A DNA stretch of 64,000 nucleotides from Saposhnikovia divaricata (taxonomy: Eukaryota > Streptophyta > Magnoliopsida > Apiales > Apiaceae). The notes below the pieces were generated by a model that did not search any database, was not told the origin of the DNA, and was given only the letters and a program-made list of their open reading frames with translations. Both the position numbers and the translations under genes were made by a program. The number at the start of each line of letters is the position of its first letter. The first letter of the stretch is position 1. Shown piece after piece: positions 63,323 through 64,000 of this stretch. Where the stretch lies: NCBI GenBank assembly GCA_036435485.1, contig CM071599.1:6908803-6972802 (forward strand). Direction: 5' to 3'.

Positions 63323-64000
63323 TATGTAAAAATATACCTAAAATGGTCCAACTCGATTTTTAACAATATCCCGTGTACTAACCACTTTGAGGATTATCCG
63401 AAAACTGAGTTTCGATCATAACATCTCCGATTCAGGTTCAAACCGCGTCAAATAAAATTTTGTTGAATTTTAATAACCCATAGGAACAAAATAAGTAAAA
63501 ATATCCACAAAATGGTCCGACTTGATTTTAACAATATCCCGTGAACTAACCCCTTTGAGAATTTTCCGAAAACCGAGTTTCGATCATATCAGCTCCGATT
63601 CCGGTCCAAACTGCGTCAAATAAAATTTCGTTGAATTCCTATAACCCATAGGAACAAAATATGTAAAAATATCCACAAAATGGTCCGACTCAATTTTTAA
63701 CAATATCCCGGTACTAACCCCTTTGAAGATTATCCAAAAACCGAGTTTTGACTATATCAACTCCGATTCAGTTCCGAATTACGTCAAATAAAATTTCATT
63801 GAATTCCAATAACCCATAGGAACAAAATATGTAAAAATATCCCTAAAATGGTCCGACTCGATTTTTAACAATATCCCGTGCACTAACCCCTTTGAGGATT
63901 ATAGGAAAATCGAGTTTCGATTATAACAGCTCCGATTCAGGTTCGAACCGCGTCAAATAAAATTTTGTTGAATTTTAATAACCCATAGGAACAAAATAAG
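63323..64000 (+). repeat. Start of a further A-B/E-F block, cut by the right edge
   Basis: A starts at 63323, B/E at 63492, F at 63660, A at 63828, and the next monomer begins at 63997 with taag. The two A-type starts are spaced only three monomers apart, and the final taag resembles the start of a B/E chimera, so another A-B/E-F block may follow. The last A has private changes (attataggaaaatcgag, cgattataacagc). The array continues beyond the window. Confidence 0.88.

Larger units (their letters stand above)
1..64000 (+). repeat. Satellite DNA array, ~169-bp monomer, head to tail
   Basis: The landmark tatgtaaaaatatcc recurs with only minor changes every 168-170 bp from position 61 to the right edge, always in the same orientation. 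Counting between landmarks gives 379 complete monomers. All departures from regular spacing resolve into lost or gained monomers or indels of 1-21 bp, so there is no room for an inserted transposon or gene. Each monomer carries the same ordered blocks: an A/T-rich start, a C-rich stretch near cccgtgtactaacccc, a CpG-rich middle around ccgaaaaccgagtttcg, the segment gtcaaataaaattt, and the end aataacccataggaac. Monomer length near one nucleosome repeat and nested higher-order structure are typical of centromeric satellites; that role is inferred. I cannot name the family or species. The + strand label is arbitrary. Confidence 0.99.

Noticed and set aside
1..64000. CRISPR array
   Set aside because: Repeats are directly adjacent with no unique spacers, monomers are about 169 bp, and there are no cas genes.
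1..64000. Transposon or retroelement insertion inside the array
   Set aside because: Every interval between monomer landmarks is accounted for by monomer numbers and indels of 21 bp or less; nothing is left to hold an insertion.
1..64000. Inverted segments or palindromic turn-around of the array
   Set aside because: All landmarks read in the same direction from start to end; no reverse-complement landmark stretch was found.

Overview
The whole 64 kb window is one uninterrupted tandem satellite DNA array. All repeats lie in the same orientation. I found no credible protein gene, RNA gene, transposon or unique sequence. The basic unit is a monomer of about 169 bp (168-170 bp), and I count 379 complete copies plus partial ones at both ends. 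One monomer counted by hand is about 37% G+C, with a strong C-over-G bias on the given strand and an unusually high CpG count. Head-to-tail monomers of nucleosome-like length, nested higher-order repeats and the absence of other DNA point to a eukaryotic centromere or pericentromere (or other heterochromatic block), read from a long-read assembly. A plant is plausible, but I do not recognise the satellite family and the sequence alone does not prove the species.

Six monomer types, named A-F here, occur in fixed order and form a 1014-bp higher-order repeat (HOR; lengths 169+169+170+169+169+168). Taking each HOR from its A monomer, 59 HOR units (H1-H59) run from 61 to 58934. Every departure from 1014 bp is explained by loss or gain of whole monomers or by small indels, so no foreign insertion is hidden in the array.

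Layout: (1) 61-11721 is three copies of a 3887-bp, 23-monomer super-repeat in which every third HOR lacks E. (2) 11722-28790 starts with a HOR lacking F and continues with very similar HORs in 5-HOR and 3-HOR super-repeats, including an exact-length HOR duplication at 16623-18650. (3) 28791-39371 is three copies of a 2851-bp super-repeat containing an 823-bp HOR that lacks C and carries a 21-bp deletion in B; the dominant HOR haplotype also changes here. (4) 39372-45457 is a patchwork of old and new haplotypes. (5) 45458-47444 is a rearranged stretch with a template-switch-like scar, A monomers replaced by E-like ones, and short deletions. (6) 47445-58934 returns to six-monomer HORs, two of which have a doubled E. 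(7) From 58935 the register changes to a 13-monomer, 2194-bp super-repeat built from ACDEF and A-(B/E chimera)-F blocks, and it runs off the right edge.

Nothing here works as a pathway. What the sequence records is how a satellite evolves: unequal crossover, whole-HOR duplication, monomer skipping, chimeric monomers and haplotype mosaicism. A short reading frame of about 75 codons recurs on the minus strand across the B/C junction of most HORs. It is a by-product of the repeat: it begins at TTG, not ATG, and spans parts of two monomers.
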